51,295 nucleotides of DNA from an uncultured Oscillospiraceae bacterium (GCA_947623875.1 CANQII010000002.1:1-51295), one strand, 5' to 3'. Positions 17,593 to 26,654 are shown, numbered from the stretch's first letter. Notes: generated by a model not told the origin, from the sequence alone. Made by a program: numbers and translations.

Positions 17593-17978
17593 GTCCAGAA
17601 AAGGGCATACAGGCAGAAAAGTTCCGCGTTCTCGGTGCAGCATCGAAAACGCGGAACATGCATCTTTCTCGGAAGGACTTTGAACGCAGTGGTGGAGAGG
17701 CAAAAAATGGCCTGGCGCCCCGCCATCAGCAGAGCCCAAGCCCGGGACACTCGTTCGTCGTCCAACACTATTTTACGGTCTGGGGCGGTGAAAGTCAAGT
17801 GCTAAGATGCTCTCCTGCCCTTCTGAATACGCTGTATGCAGCGGGATTCTTCCGCATGCTGTCTTCTGGATCTGCATCAGGTTCTGGAAGTTCACAGCAA
17901 CCTGCAGCTGGAAGTGCACGCCCTGATCAGCACCGTCTGCCTCAGGTAAAACCTGTTCTCATTCTGGAGGTATCCATC
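17593..17978. other. Intergenic region after psuG
   Basis: It holds a perfect 10-base inverted repeat GTTCCGCGTT / AACGCGGAAC (17621-17630, 17648-17657). It also holds a possible 37-codon reading frame at 17836-17949 (MQRDSSACCLLDLHQVLEV) that has no ribosome site and is probably not expressed. Nothing else is seen. The long track ORF starting at 17385 is an out-of-frame extension across psuG. Confidence 0.4.
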
Positions 17979-18446
17979 ATGAGCAAAAAGAAGAAAAAGC
18001 CTTCCTCCGGCAAGGCACCAAACAACACAAACCCGCAGTCCGAACGATGCAAAGCGAAGGCACAGCGGCGGAAAGCCCGTAAGAAAGCGAAGTTGAAGCG
18101 CGAAGAAGAGCTAGCTCCTATTGAGCAGGACGGGACCTTCGCCTTCATCGCGGGCTACACCGACAATGGAGTTCCTTTTGGCACCACCTGGGAGGAACTT
18201 GGCCTGGAACCATTCGCGTCCACGGATGAGCTGCTGGAAGCATACGACAGATACGGTGCCGGCCTCGTTGATGACGACTTTGACTTTGACGGTACTGATG
18301 ATGATCAGCAGGGCTATGACAGCTGGGAAGACCCGGACGGCTATCCTGTCGATCCGGAAAAACATGAGCCTTCCTGGAACGTCGTCCTGGAAGACATCGA
18401 TGATGTAGACATTGATGATGTAGACATTGATGCGCTTCCCTTCTGA
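17979..18446 (+). CDS. Small charged protein of unknown function
   Basis: 155 residues. The N-terminus is strongly basic (MSKKKKKPSSGK, then KAKAQRRKARKKAKLKRE), the middle is a short folded part (FAFIAGYTDNGVPFGTTWEELGL), and the C-terminus is very acidic with repeats of DIDDVDI. CTGGAGG eight bases before ATG 17979 sets the start; the upstream part of the track ORF is spurious. The basic head and acidic tail suggest nucleic-acid or protein binding. No family is recognised and no partner gene is obvious. Confidence 0.7.
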   Translation: MSKKKKKPSSGKAPNNTNPQSERCKAKAQRRKARKKAKLKREEELAPIEQDGTFAFIAGYTDNGVPFGTTWEELGLEPFASTDELLEAYDRYGAGLVDDDFDFDGTDDDQQGYDSWEDPDGYPVDPEKHEPSWNVVLEDIDDVDIDDVDIDALPF

Positions 18447-18670
18447 GCGCCGCCTGCCTCCGGCTCCTGTAGGGCGCATTTAGTGTTCAGGGATCCGGTC
18501 TTGGTGTGATGGCGATATTGGGCTAGGCCGCACCTGTCCGGGCAGGATCATGGTTCGCTCAAATGTCCTTTGGCTGCGGATTTTCAGACTGCGCAGTGTC
18601 CTTATTCTGTACCAGGAGCACAATTTCCAGTCCAGGTTCAGAGCACATCAAATGCGTTTGTGCAAAAGAA

Positions 18671-18702
18671 AGATGCCACGATTTAAATAAATCGTGGCAT
18701 CT
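18671..18702 (-). terminator. Terminator of tRNA-Arg
   Basis: A perfect 14-base stem, AGATGCCACGATTT / AAATCGTGGCATCT, seven bases beyond the tRNA 3' end. On the minus strand it is followed by TTCTTTTG. Confidence 0.82.
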
Positions 18703-18708
18703 CTTTTA

Positions 18709-18782
18709 TACGCCCGAAGGGACTCGAACCCCCAACATTCAGAACCGGAATCTGACGCTCTATCCAATTGAACTACGGGCGC
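18709..18782 (-). tRNA. tRNA-Arg (anticodon CCG)
   Basis: The minus strand folds as a cloverleaf. The acceptor arm is GCGCCCG / CGGGCGT. The anticodon arm is TCAGA-TTCCGGT-TCTGA with anticodon CCG, reading CGG. The T arm contains GGTTCGAGTCC. No CCA is encoded. A terminator follows directly. Confidence 0.93.
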
Positions 18783-18906
18783 ATCTCACATGCACGCTAT
18801 ATTGTAGCAGATCCGGGAGCAGTTGTAAAGGGGGAAAAGAGAAAAATTTCTTTGGAATCTTCTTCCTTTTCTAGCAGAATCACAGGAATTCCCCCACGTC
18901 TGCCGC

Positions 18907-19227
18907 CTATCCTTCTCCCCTTTCCCGCTGCTGCAACAGTGTCTCGAAGACCGCGACCTCTTCCTCCGGCCGATACAGTTCCCGCATGTGGGAGAAGATA
19001 TCGTTGTAGCCGCGGTTCTCAATCTGGTACTTCTGGCAGAGGTCATAAACCATCTTCGGCCGGTTCATGTTCGAGGACAGGAATCCATTGCGCAGCCAGA
19101 ACCGGTCTGATATCTAATCCATCAGTGCCTCCGGGGCCATGTCTGCATGGATCGTTTTCAGATAGTACGAGATGGAGGCCAGAATCGCGCTGTATCCCTT
19201 GACGTTCCTTTCCCAAGTAATTTCCAT
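18907..19227 (-). pseudogene. Partner gene of DinJ-like antitoxin, interrupted by in-frame TAG
   Basis: From ATG 19227 (GGGAGG six bases upstream) the frame reads MEITWERNVKGYSAILASIS to codon 37, meets TAG at 19116-19114, then continues in the same frame for 68 more residues (MNRPKMVYDLCQKYQIENRG...) to a final TAG at 18907. Both halves look protein-like, so the ancestral protein was about 106 residues. The codon before ATA could have been CAG, making this a single C-to-T nonsense change. It lies just downstream of the antitoxin gene, where a toxin would sit, but it matches no toxin I recognise. Confidence 0.6.
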
Positions 19228-19335
19228 ACTGCACCTCCCGTGGTATCTCATGCGCATTGGCAAGGTGAAATCCCGGCGTCCATCCCCGCAGGCAGCTGCC
19301 ATTGGGGATGGACACCGGTTCATGTAGGGGTCAGC

Positions 19336-19677
19336 TCAGCGAGAGAGTCTCTTTTCCGTGTTGGAGGTGTTCTCCAAGTCGAGAGTGTCCTCCAGGTTGC
19401 GAACATTCTCCGGGTCGGAAGCATCCGCCAGGTTGGAAGCGTCCTTCGTGCTGCGGATGTACTCCGGGTTGGAGGCATCCTCCAGACCCAGGAACGCATC
19501 CAGGTCTACGCTTGCCGGCAGCTCGATTTGGAAGGGGATCCCCCGGTGGAGCACCACCTGGGTGAGGAAGATGCTCACAGCCTCGGACACAGACAGGCCC
19601 AGGGCGGCCAGCACCCGGTCTGCGTCTCCCTTTACACTCGGTCTCACTCGTGCTGAAATCACTCCGGTCTTGTTCAT
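19336..19677 (-). CDS. RelB/DinJ-family antitoxin with repeat tail
   Basis: 113 residues. Residues 1-55 (MNKTGVISARVRPSVKGDAD, then LGLSVSEAVSIFLTQVVLHRGIPFQIELP) are a typical DinJ ribbon-helix-helix antitoxin that binds its own operator and neutralises a toxin. Residues 60-113 are an unusual Asp/Asn/Glu-rich tail of degenerate short repeats (DASN, DASD, LEDTLDLEN). GGAGG eight bases before ATG 19677 sets the start; the track's earlier ATG lies in the promoter. The downstream partner gene carries a stop codon. Confidence 0.85.
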   Translation of the reverse strand: MNKTGVISARVRPSVKGDADRVLAALGLSVSEAVSIFLTQVVLHRGIPFQIELPASVDLDAFLGLEDASNPEYIRSTKDASNLADASDPENVRNLEDTLDLENTSNTEKRLSR

Positions 19678-19699
19678 GCAAATCGCCTCCTTGCGCCAG

Positions 19700-19728
19700 A
19701 CTATACGCTGCTCTCCGGGGGATTGCAA
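19700..19728 (-). promoter_or_regulatory. Sigma-A promoter of the dinJ-like gene
   Basis: On the minus strand, TTGCAA and TATAGT are separated by 17 bases, about 22 bases before the start codon. Autoregulation by the antitoxin is expected from the family. Confidence 0.7.
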
Positions 19729-19895
19729 TACACGGACCGGGAGATTTCCTACATTATCATTCTTTTATATCACATTCTCTCACATCTGCAAATCGATTTC
19801 GGTACGAATCCTTGCTTTTCTTGTTCTGTTGGAGTGTGCTGTATTCATATCTTTTCGAATTGTAGGACACTGTCATACAAAGGCGCAGCGGCAGA

Positions 19896-19930
19896 ACACG
19901 GCCCCGGATCCAGGGGATCCGGGGCCGTGT
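19896..19930. terminator. Strong hairpin after the GH35 gene
   Basis: A perfect 16-base stem, ACACGGCCCCGGATCC / GGATCCGGGGCCGTGT, with an AGG loop, 15 bases past the GH35 stop. No clear T-run follows on the minus strand, but position and strength suggest termination. Confidence 0.6.
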
Positions 19931-19945
19931 CAGCGATGTATGCGC

Positions 19946-21691
19946 TTATCCCAGGTCTGGGGTGTCGTGGAGCACGATAGCGTCTCCTAGGACGCCCTCC
20001 GTCTCCAACAGGATGATCTCGTTCTTTCCCTTGTGCAGCCAGGGGGCCGGGAGATACAGCCGCCTCTGGGGGCCGATGTCCCAAAGCCGTCCCAGTGCCC
20101 TGCCGTTTACAAACACCACCACTTTGCCGTATCCCGGGCACTCCAGGAAGGTGTCCGCCGGCTCCTCCGTCTCCAGGCAGAACCGGGAGAAGCTGGGGAG
20201 CCACATTTCCGCAGGAGCGCTCCACTGCAGCCTGCTGAGGTCTGTGAGAGGCAGCGTGTAGCGGTCCCATCCGGTGATGTGCTTCCCGTCCAGAAGCACC
20301 GGCCCCTCCAGGCCCTTTCTCTGCCGCAGCAGCTTGGGTCCGAAGTTCACCCGGCCCAGGTTCTCCACCAGGATCGCGATCTCATCCTCCGGCTCCAGGG
20401 CCTTCGGCAGGGTGTATCCCTGCTCCAATTCCTCCCCGCTGCAGGTGCAGAGGGGCTTATAATTCACGAAGATCTGCACCCGATCCCGGGCCAGGGGCAC
20501 CTGCAGTTTCCAGCCGGCGGCATATTTGCTCAGCACCGTCCTGTACAGGATGAAGCCGGTACTCTGTCCCAGCCGCTCCATGGATGCAGGATCGTCCAAG
20601 CACAGCACCGCTCCGAGCCGGCTGCCGTACACATTGTCGAAGAGATCGGTGCGGCCCAGACACGCCAGGCTCCCATACGCCTTCTTCGGGATGGGCGGCG
20701 GCACCGGCCGGGTGGAGCCGGGGTGCATCCGTTCTAGCATCGCCTGAATGGCGTAGTACGAGGCGGTGGGCGTGCCGTCCTCCGCCAGAGGGGCGGCGTA
20801 GTCGTAGGAGGTGACGTCCGGGGTGAGGTGGTCGTCGTAGTTGGCTCCGTTCATGAAGCCGAAGCTGGTGCCGCCGTGGAACATGTAGAGGTTGGCGCTG
20901 CCCAGGGTGAGGGCGTCCTCCAGTTCTTTGGCCACCTGGTAGGCGTTCTGCCGGGCATGGGGGCCGCCCCAGGCATCGAACCAGCCGTCCCAGAGCTCCA
21001 TCACCATGAGGGGACCGTCCGTCCAGTCCCGGAGGATGGGCAACCGCTCCTTCACATGGGAGCCCGTATTCACCGTGGGATGGACGCCTGGGAGCGTGCC
21101 GCCCTTCAGGCAAAACTCTGTGGGCCCATCGGATGTCACGAAAGGCTGGGTGAGGCCGCCCTTCCGCATGAGATCCGCCAGGGCCTGGAGATACACCTTG
21201 TCCGTGCCGTAGCTGCCGTACTCGTTCTCCACCTGGAAGAGCAGGATGTTGCCGCCGGCAGAGATCTGGTGGGCCGCCAGGATAGGCAGCAGCTTCTCAT
21301 AGTACCGGGCCACCGGGTCCATGAAGGCCGGGTCCGGGGTGCGCAGGGGCACATCGTCCTCCCGGAGAAGCCAGGCGGGAAAGCCCCCGAACTCCCACTC
21401 TGCGCAGATATACGGAGACGGCCGGACAATGGCCCAGAGGCCTATGGATTGGGCCAGTTCCAGGAAGCGGGCGATGTCCAGCTCGCCGTCAAAGGAGAAC
21501 TGGCCCGGTTCCGGCTCGTGGAGGTTCCAGGGCACATAGGTCTCCACCGTATTGGCCCCCATGGCCTTCAGCTTGGTGAGCCGGTCCTCCCAGTACGCCG
21601 GCGGCACCCGGAAGTAGTGGATGGAGCCGGAGATGATCTGAAATGGCTGTCCGTCCAGCAGAAAGTCCTTGCTGATTTCGAATGTGTGCAT
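19946..21691 (-). CDS. Glycoside hydrolase family 35 beta-galactosidase
   Basis: Removes terminal beta-galactose from oligosaccharides. The true start is ATG 21691 (GAGGTG upstream; MHTFEISKDFLLDGQPFQII), giving 581 residues; the rest of the 885-residue track ORF is out-of-frame sequence over the ABC gene. The N-terminal TIM barrel has the acid/base Glu157 in FQVENEYGSYG and the nucleophile Glu232 in VMELWDGWFDAWGG. The C-terminal part holds jelly-roll domains. There is no signal peptide, so it acts in the cytoplasm on imported sugars. It is separated from the ABC operon by a strong terminator. Confidence 0.93.
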   Translation of the reverse strand: MHTFEISKDFLLDGQPFQIISGSIHYFRVPPAYWEDRLTKLKAMGANTVETYVPWNLHEPEPGQFSFDGELDIARFLELAQSIGLWAIVRPSPYICAEWEFGGFPAWLLREDDVPLRTPDPAFMDPVARYYEKLLPILAAHQISAGGNILLFQVENEYGSYGTDKVYLQALADLMRKGGLTQPFVTSDGPTEFCLKGGTLPGVHPTVNTGSHVKERLPILRDWTDGPLMVMELWDGWFDAWGGPHARQNAYQVAKELEDALTLGSANLYMFHGGTSFGFMNGANYDDHLTPDVTSYDYAAPLAEDGTPTASYYAIQAMLERMHPGSTRPVPPPIPKKAYGSLACLGRTDLFDNVYGSRLGAVLCLDDPASMERLGQSTGFILYRTVLSKYAAGWKLQVPLARDRVQIFVNYKPLCTCSGEELEQGYTLPKALEPEDEIAILVENLGRVNFGPKLLRQRKGLEGPVLLDGKHITGWDRYTLPLTDLSRLQWSAPAEMWLPSFSRFCLETEEPADTFLECPGYGKVVVFVNGRALGRLWDIGPQRRLYLPAPWLHKGKNEIILLETEGVLGDAIVLHDTPDLG

Positions 21692-21806
21692 GTGCTTCAC
21701 CTCTTCTCTGGAGAGTACCACAGGCATCGTCTTCCTGCAAGGGAGGATTTTTGGCCTTTTCCAGAGAATTTGTCCTGTCTGCCACTTCCCTGCCGCCCAG
21801 GTAAGG

Positions 21807-21850
21807 AAAAAACCCACGGGGAGCGGGCGCATCGCGCCGCTCCCCGTGGG
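21807..21850 (-). terminator. Terminator of the ABC exporter operon
   Basis: A perfect 14-base stem, CCCACGGGGAGCGG / CCGCTCCCCGTGGG, followed by six T residues on the minus strand, 15 bases after the stop codon. Confidence 0.9.
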
Positions 21851-21864
21851 GATCGTTTGTCTTC

Positions 21865-23778
21865 TCAGCGGAGTGCACCAGCCGCTTTGAGGGCGTGCTG
21901 CTGGGCCTCGAACTGAATGGTGTAGAGCTGATAGTACCTGCCCTTCTTGGCGAGGAGCTCCTGGTGGTTGCCCTGCTCCTGGATTACACCGTGAGACAGC
22001 ACAATGATGTTGTCTGCGTGCTGGATGGTGCTGAGCCGGTGGGCCACGATGAGCATGGTACCGATGTTCTTCATCTTCTCCAGGGAGTCCTGGATCAGCA
22101 GTTCGGTCTCGGTGTCGATGTTGGCGGTGGCCTCGTCCAGGATCATCACGGCGGGCTTGTGGAGGATGGTACGGGCAAAGCTCAAAAGCTGCCGCTGGCC
22201 GGCGGAAAAGTTGTTGCCCCGCTCCCGCACCGGCTCGTCCAGCTTCTGGTCCAGCCGGTTGATGAAGTGGTCTGCGTTCACGTAGCGGCAGGCCTTCCAG
22301 ATCTCCTCGTCTGTGAAGCTCTCCTCCCGCAGTACGATGTTGCTGCGGATGGTGCCGGAGAACAGGAACACGTCCTGGAGCATCTGGCCGAAGTGTTTGC
22401 GAAGGGAGGCGATCTTGATGTGGCGGATGTCGATGCCGTCGATCAGGATCTGGCCCTTCTGGATGTCGTAGTTGCGGCAGATGAGGGAGAGGATAGTGGT
22501 CTTGCCGGAGCCGGTGGCGCCTACAAAGGCCACAGTCTCTTTCGGTTTGATGTGGAAGGACACGCCCTTCAGCACCCACTCGTCCGGCACATACTGGAAC
22601 CACACGTCCTTGAACTCGATCTCGCCTTTGATCTCGTCCAGCTCAATGGCGTCCGGCTCGTCCACCAGCTCCGGCACCATGTCCATCACGGTGAAGATCT
22701 TCTCGGCGGAGGCAAAGGCGGACTGCAGCATGTTAAACTGCTCAGCCAGGGTCTGAATGGGGTTGAAAAACTTGGAGATGTAGAGGTAGAAGGCCACGAG
22801 AACGGAGCTGTCTATCACCTGGCCCATAAAGCGGATGTCCTGGATCACGCCCTTGCCGCAGAGGTACAGCAGGCACATGGTGGAGGAGATGTACAGCATG
22901 TACACCATGGGGCGGAAGATGCCGAACACGAAGATCTGCTGCTGTTTCGCCTTTTTCAGGGTGTTGGACCGGTCCAGGAAGTCCTCCATCTTCTCCTGCT
23001 CCCGGTTGAAGATCTGGGTGATCTTGATGCCGGAGAGATTCTCCGAGAGGTAGGTGTTGATGTCCGTGGTGGCGTCCTTCACCCGGCGGTACACCCGGCG
23101 GGTGAACTTGCGGAAGATCACGGTGAAGAGCACCAGGAACGGGATGAAGCAGAGAATCATCAGGGTGAGCATGTAGTTCAAAATCAGCATGGCGCCCAGT
23201 ACGCCCACCACCAGGAACACGTTGCGGACCATGGTAACCAGGATGTTGGTGAACATCATGGAGATGGCGTTGGTGTCGTTGCACACGCGGGTCACCAGTT
23301 TGCCCACGGGGATCTGGTTCAGCTGATTGTGGCTCAGGCTCTCAATGTGGGTGAACACGTCCTCACGGAGCTTGGACAGGATCTTCTGGCCAGTGCGCTG
23401 GAGGATGATGGCCTGGAAGTAGTTGCAGATAAGGGAGACGATGAGGATGCCGGCGTAGGCGCCCACCATGATGTATAGGTTTTGCAGCGGGAAGTCGTCC
23501 TTCACCATGTCCTCGATCTCGCCGATGATGAGGGGCGAGACGATGTCGTAGGCGATGGAGACCAGCATGATAAACAGCACCAGCGCAAAGGACTTCCAGT
23601 ACGGCTTGGCATAGACGATGAGACGCTGCATGATCTCGCCGTCCGGGACATTGCGGTCGAAGCCGATGGCTTCCTTTTTGTTCTTGATGCTGGCGTAGGC
23701 GATGATGAAGATCACCGCGAAGGCGCCGATGATGGCACCCACAATGATAACAGGCAGCCACTCACGCATTGTGGGCAC
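21865..23778 (-). CDS. ABC exporter half-transporter with canonical catalytic site
   Basis: 637 residues. An N-terminal six-helix exporter domain is followed by an ATPase domain with Walker A VGATGSGKTT, signature FSAGQRQ, Walker B PAVMILDEATA with its catalytic Glu, and H-loop VAHRLST. It overlaps the preceding ABC gene by 17 bases, and the pair form a heterodimeric exporter of the BmrCD/TM287-288 type. An extra N-terminal helix (VIIVGAIIGAFAVIFIIAYA) precedes the core. The substrate is unknown; drugs, lipids or peptides are possible. It is the second gene of a two-gene operon ending in a strong terminator. Confidence 0.95.
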   Translation of the reverse strand: MPTMREWLPVIIVGAIIGAFAVIFIIAYASIKNKKEAIGFDRNVPDGEIMQRLIVYAKPYWKSFALVLFIMLVSIAYDIVSPLIIGEIEDMVKDDFPLQNLYIMVGAYAGILIVSLICNYFQAIILQRTGQKILSKLREDVFTHIESLSHNQLNQIPVGKLVTRVCNDTNAISMMFTNILVTMVRNVFLVVGVLGAMLILNYMLTLMILCFIPFLVLFTVIFRKFTRRVYRRVKDATTDINTYLSENLSGIKITQIFNREQEKMEDFLDRSNTLKKAKQQQIFVFGIFRPMVYMLYISSTMCLLYLCGKGVIQDIRFMGQVIDSSVLVAFYLYISKFFNPIQTLAEQFNMLQSAFASAEKIFTVMDMVPELVDEPDAIELDEIKGEIEFKDVWFQYVPDEWVLKGVSFHIKPKETVAFVGATGSGKTTILSLICRNYDIQKGQILIDGIDIRHIKIASLRKHFGQMLQDVFLFSGTIRSNIVLREESFTDEEIWKACRYVNADHFINRLDQKLDEPVRERGNNFSAGQRQLLSFARTILHKPAVMILDEATANIDTETELLIQDSLEKMKNIGTMLIVAHRLSTIQHADNIIVLSHGVIQEQGNHQELLAKKGRYYQLYTIQFEAQQHALKAAGALR

Positions 23779-25543
23779 CCCCTTCCTCTTCCAGGCGTTG
23801 GAGATCTACCATGTGGTGGTATGCCTCACAGTTTTGATAGAGATCGGCATGGCTGCCCACGGCGATGAGGCGGCCGTCGTCGATGAAGACGATCTTGTCC
23901 ATCTGTTCGATGGTGGAGATCCGGTGGGCGATGAGGATGGTGGTCCGCCCCGCCCGGGTGCGCCGGAGGTTCTCCAGGATGGTCTTCTCGGTGCCGGTGT
24001 CTACCGCAGAGACGGAGTCGTCCAGGATCAGGATGGGTGCCTCTTTCATGAGAGCGCGGGCGATGGAGATGCGCTGCTTCTGGCCGCCGCTCACCGTGAC
24101 ACCTCTCTCACCCAGCACCGTCTCGTAGTTGTCTGCAAAGCCCATGATGTCATCGTTCACATCGGAGAGCACCGCAGATGCCTTCACCGCCGCCAGATCC
24201 GGATTCCGGATGCCGAAGGCGATGTTGTGGGTGATGGTATCGCTGAAGAGGAAGTTGTCCTGGGGCACGTAGGCGCAGGCGGCCCGGACATCCCGGATAG
24301 CCACGGTGTTCACATCATGGCCGTCCACGAAGATGGTGCCGTCCGGCACGTTGTATGTCCGGAGGATCAGGTCCACGAGGGTGGTCTTGCCGGCGCCGGT
24401 CTTACCTACCAGACCCACGCTCTCCCCGGGCTTGATCTCAAAGGTGATGTGGGAGAGGGCGTCGTACTCCCCGCCGGGATAGCGGAAAGTGAGATCCTGG
24501 AAGCGGATGCCGCCCTGGACGTTGTTCAGGTGCTCCACATTGGGGCGGTCTGTAACGTCCTGCTTGGCGTCCAGAAGCTCGCTGATGCGCTTCAGGGAGG
24601 CCTTGCCGCGGCTTGTCATATCAATGAGTTCCGCCACCGCCATGATGGGCCACACCACGGCGTTGAAGTAGCTGATGTACTCCACCAGCTGCCCGGCGTT
24701 AAAGGTGTGCTTCCACACCAAAAAGCCGCCGTAGCCCAGCACGATGCAGATGACGGACTCCACGAAAAGGGTGGTGAGGATCCGGAGCAGCACGGAATAC
24801 CGGGTGTACTCCACGTTGGCAGCCTCGTTCTCCTTGTTCAGCTGCTGGAAGGCCCAGAGCTCTTTGGCCTCCTTCACGAAGGCCTTGATCACGGCGATGC
24901 CGGAGAAGCTCTCCTGGGAGAAGTCAGACAGCTGGGAGAAGGCCTCCTGGCGTCTCTCCCACTTGGCGGACATGAACTTGCCCACCACGGTGCTTGCACC
25001 CAGCAGCAGGAGCATGGGGATCAGGGCCAGGAAGGTGAGAAACAGGTTCATCTTGGCCATCTTCAGGATGGACATGCCGCCCAGGAGAAGGGCGTCGAAG
25101 AACATCAGGAAACCGGAGCCGTAGCAGTCCTGCACGGTCTCCAGGTCGTTGGTGAAGAGACTCATCAGGTTGCCCACTTTGTTCACCTGATAGTACTCCC
25201 GAGAGAGATCCTTGGCGTGGTCGAACATCTGGTTGCGCAGGTCCGTCTCCACCTTGATGGCAGAGCCGAAGATGCAGACACGCCAGGCAAACCGGCCGAT
25301 CACCATGGCCAATATGACACCTACCATGGGCATGCAGATCCGGTCCAGCAGGAAATCCATATCGAAGGTCTCCATGCTGCCGTTGACCAGCACAGCGCCG
25401 TCGTTGATGCCGTTTACCACCATCTGGTACAGTTCGGGCACCACCAACTGCATATAGTCCACAACGATCAGGGCGGCTAATCCCAGCAGCAGCCAACCGC
25501 CGTACTTGATGTAGAAGCGGTTGATGTATTTGCCGAAAATCAT
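23762..25543 (-). CDS. ABC exporter half-transporter with degenerate Walker B
   Basis: 593 residues, with a six-helix membrane domain and a C-terminal ATPase domain. Walker A is GKTGAGKTT, the signature is VSGGQKQR and the H-loop is IAHRIST. Walker B reads ILILDDSVSAVD, with Asp in place of the catalytic Glu, so this half supplies the degenerate ATP site of an asymmetric heterodimer. It is first in the operon, with its own promoter. A fragment matching its N-terminus, including the start, recurs at 30001-30070 in the duplicated accessory region. Confidence 0.95.
   Translation of the reverse strand: MIFGKYINRFYIKYGGWLLLGLAALIVVDYMQLVVPELYQMVVNGINDGAVLVNGSMETFDMDFLLDRICMPMVGVILAMVIGRFAWRVCIFGSAIKVETDLRNQMFDHAKDLSREYYQVNKVGNLMSLFTNDLETVQDCYGSGFLMFFDALLLGGMSILKMAKMNLFLTFLALIPMLLLLGASTVVGKFMSAKWERRQEAFSQLSDFSQESFSGIAVIKAFVKEAKELWAFQQLNKENEAANVEYTRYSVLLRILTTLFVESVICIVLGYGGFLVWKHTFNAGQLVEYISYFNAVVWPIMAVAELIDMTSRGKASLKRISELLDAKQDVTDRPNVEHLNNVQGGIRFQDLTFRYPGGEYDALSHITFEIKPGESVGLVGKTGAGKTTLVDLILRTYNVPDGTIFVDGHDVNTVAIRDVRAACAYVPQDNFLFSDTITHNIAFGIRNPDLAAVKASAVLSDVNDDIMGFADNYETVLGERGVTVSGGQKQRISIARALMKEAPILILDDSVSAVDTGTEKTILENLRRTRAGRTTILIAHRISTIEQMDKIVFIDDGRLIAVGSHADLYQNCEAYHHMVDLQRLEEEGGAHNA
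25471..25543. repeat. ABC gene 5' end, duplicated at 30001-30070
   Basis: The first ~70 bases of the ABC gene recur almost unchanged at 30001-30070, there missing one three-base unit. This marks one boundary of a segmental duplication. Confidence 0.75.
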
Positions 25544-25645
25544 AAGCTCGATGCGCTCCTTTGCGCCGGACAGTCCGGCAGGTTATCCCGCGTGTCGCCG
25601 AAAGCCCATTTCCAACTTTCTTGGGCCTCCAAACACGCGGCAGCC

Positions 25646-25674
25646 ATTATACCATGCAGGAAAATGGGATACAA
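25646..25674 (-). promoter_or_regulatory. Sigma-A promoter of the ABC operon
   Basis: On the minus strand, TTGTAT and a perfect TATAAT are spaced by 17 bases, about 100 bases before the start codon. The matching stretch is absent from the duplicate near 30.07 kb. Confidence 0.8.
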
Positions 25675-25772
25675 GGCCGAAAAACAACGGTTTTTCTCAC
25701 CTTTTTCGGCTCTGTTTATAGTATTTCAGACGTCCCCCGGCAATGCCTAAAAAGCCGTCCAATCCCCCTAAG

Positions 25773-26129
25773 TTACAGACAATTACGGGTGGCAGAGCAG
25801 CCACATCCAGCGCCCAAGAATCCAACACCCAAGAACCGGCAGAGCAGCAAAAAAAAGCGGCCAGAGACAGCTTCCAGACGGAAGCCGCCCTCCAGATAGC
25901 CCACAGGGCAGGTCTCGGTGCCCTCTACATAGTCCCGCCGCAGCTGGCACTGGGCAAACCCCACCGGCTGATTGCCCTCATAGGCGAGAAAGCAGGCGGC
26001 GTTTTCGTTGTTCATCACCAAGTCTGTAAAGGACTCCGCGAACTCCAATACCGTGCTGCCTTCCCACAATTGAACCGCCAGCTCTGCCAGAGCTGCCGTC
26101 TCTGCACTTGTGGCTCGTCTGATCACCAT
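25773..26129 (-). pseudogene. 3'-truncated copy of the AAC(6')-like acetyltransferase
   Basis: From ATG 26129 (AGGAGG upstream) the protein matches the intact copy at 30258-30698 for about 80 residues, up to CPVGYLEG, with one difference (NNENAA for NNDNAA). It then runs into unrelated sequence (GFRLEAVSGRFF...). The acetyl-CoA loop and C-terminal half are missing, so it cannot be active. The break joins the gene directly to sequence that lies downstream of the intact copy, which fits an internal deletion after duplication. Confidence 0.8.
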
Positions 26130-26593
26130 GATTTGTTTCCTCCTGTACTCCACGCATTTACACAGGCAGCGATCTCTCCGTGCAAATCGTAGGTCTCGAT
26201 GCCCGTGCACCGCTGCGCATCGTCAAAATCAAACTCCACGATCCAGGGCATGATCGTCTTGATCCTCTGAAAGTCATCGTACCCAAAGGTTGGGCGAAAA
26301 GAGCGGATCACGGTACACAAAGCCGTCCCATGGCTCCCGATGACGATGTTCTTCCCTGCGTGCCGGTCCAGGAGATACCGGAGGACCACCAGGTTCCTAA
26401 TCTGCACCTCCTGCAGGCTCTCCCCGTCCAGCCGTTTGAAGGTGACGTCCTCCCACAGTCTCCTGGCAAAGGCGTCGAAATCATCGATCCAGCCGCTGTC
26501 CACCTTTCTCTCCCGGAAGGCATCCATGACATGAATCTCATACCCGAAGCGGTCTGCAAAGTCCCGGACAGTGTCCACCGCCCTCTTGTACGG
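25903..26593. repeat. Direct repeat copy 1 (691 bp)
   Basis: It matches 30472-31162 without gaps at a constant offset of 4569 bases. About four differences were seen by eye. It covers the 5' half of the AAC(6')-like gene and most of the histidine phosphatase gene. Such low divergence means a recent duplication. Confidence 0.9.
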
Positions 26594-26606
26594 CAGATCA
26601 TGGGGT
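26123..26606 (-). pseudogene. 5'-truncated copy of the histidine phosphatase
   Basis: It reads DTVRDFADRFGYEIHVMDAF to the end of the protein, matching the intact copy at 30692-31312 apart from one residue. The first ~55 residues, including the catalytic RHAEP motif, are missing because the repeat ends at 26593. It cannot be active. Confidence 0.8.
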
Positions 26607-26654
26607 GATCAGTAGGCGGACCAACCATAGGCTCTGTTCACAGGAGGAATATAC

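Noticed and set aside
17385-18446. 353-aa ORF overlapping psuG
   Set aside because: The first ~200 codons lie out of frame over psuG and its terminator. Only the part from ATG 17979, with its own ribosome site, is credible.
18907-19227. Amber codon as pyrrolysine recoding
   Set aside because: There is no sign of Pyl machinery or methylamine genes in the window; a nonsense mutation is simpler.
21692-22603. N-terminal extension of the GH35 ORF
   Set aside because: It is the antisense-free third frame of the ABC gene and its terminator. The GH35 domain starts at ATG 21691 with a ribosome site.
21895-23478. 527-aa His/Val/Asp-rich plus-strand ORF
   Set aside because: A shadow of the ABC transporter on the other strand; its composition reflects reverse-complement codon bias. 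The same holds for the long plus ORFs at 23702-25480 and 12433-14112.
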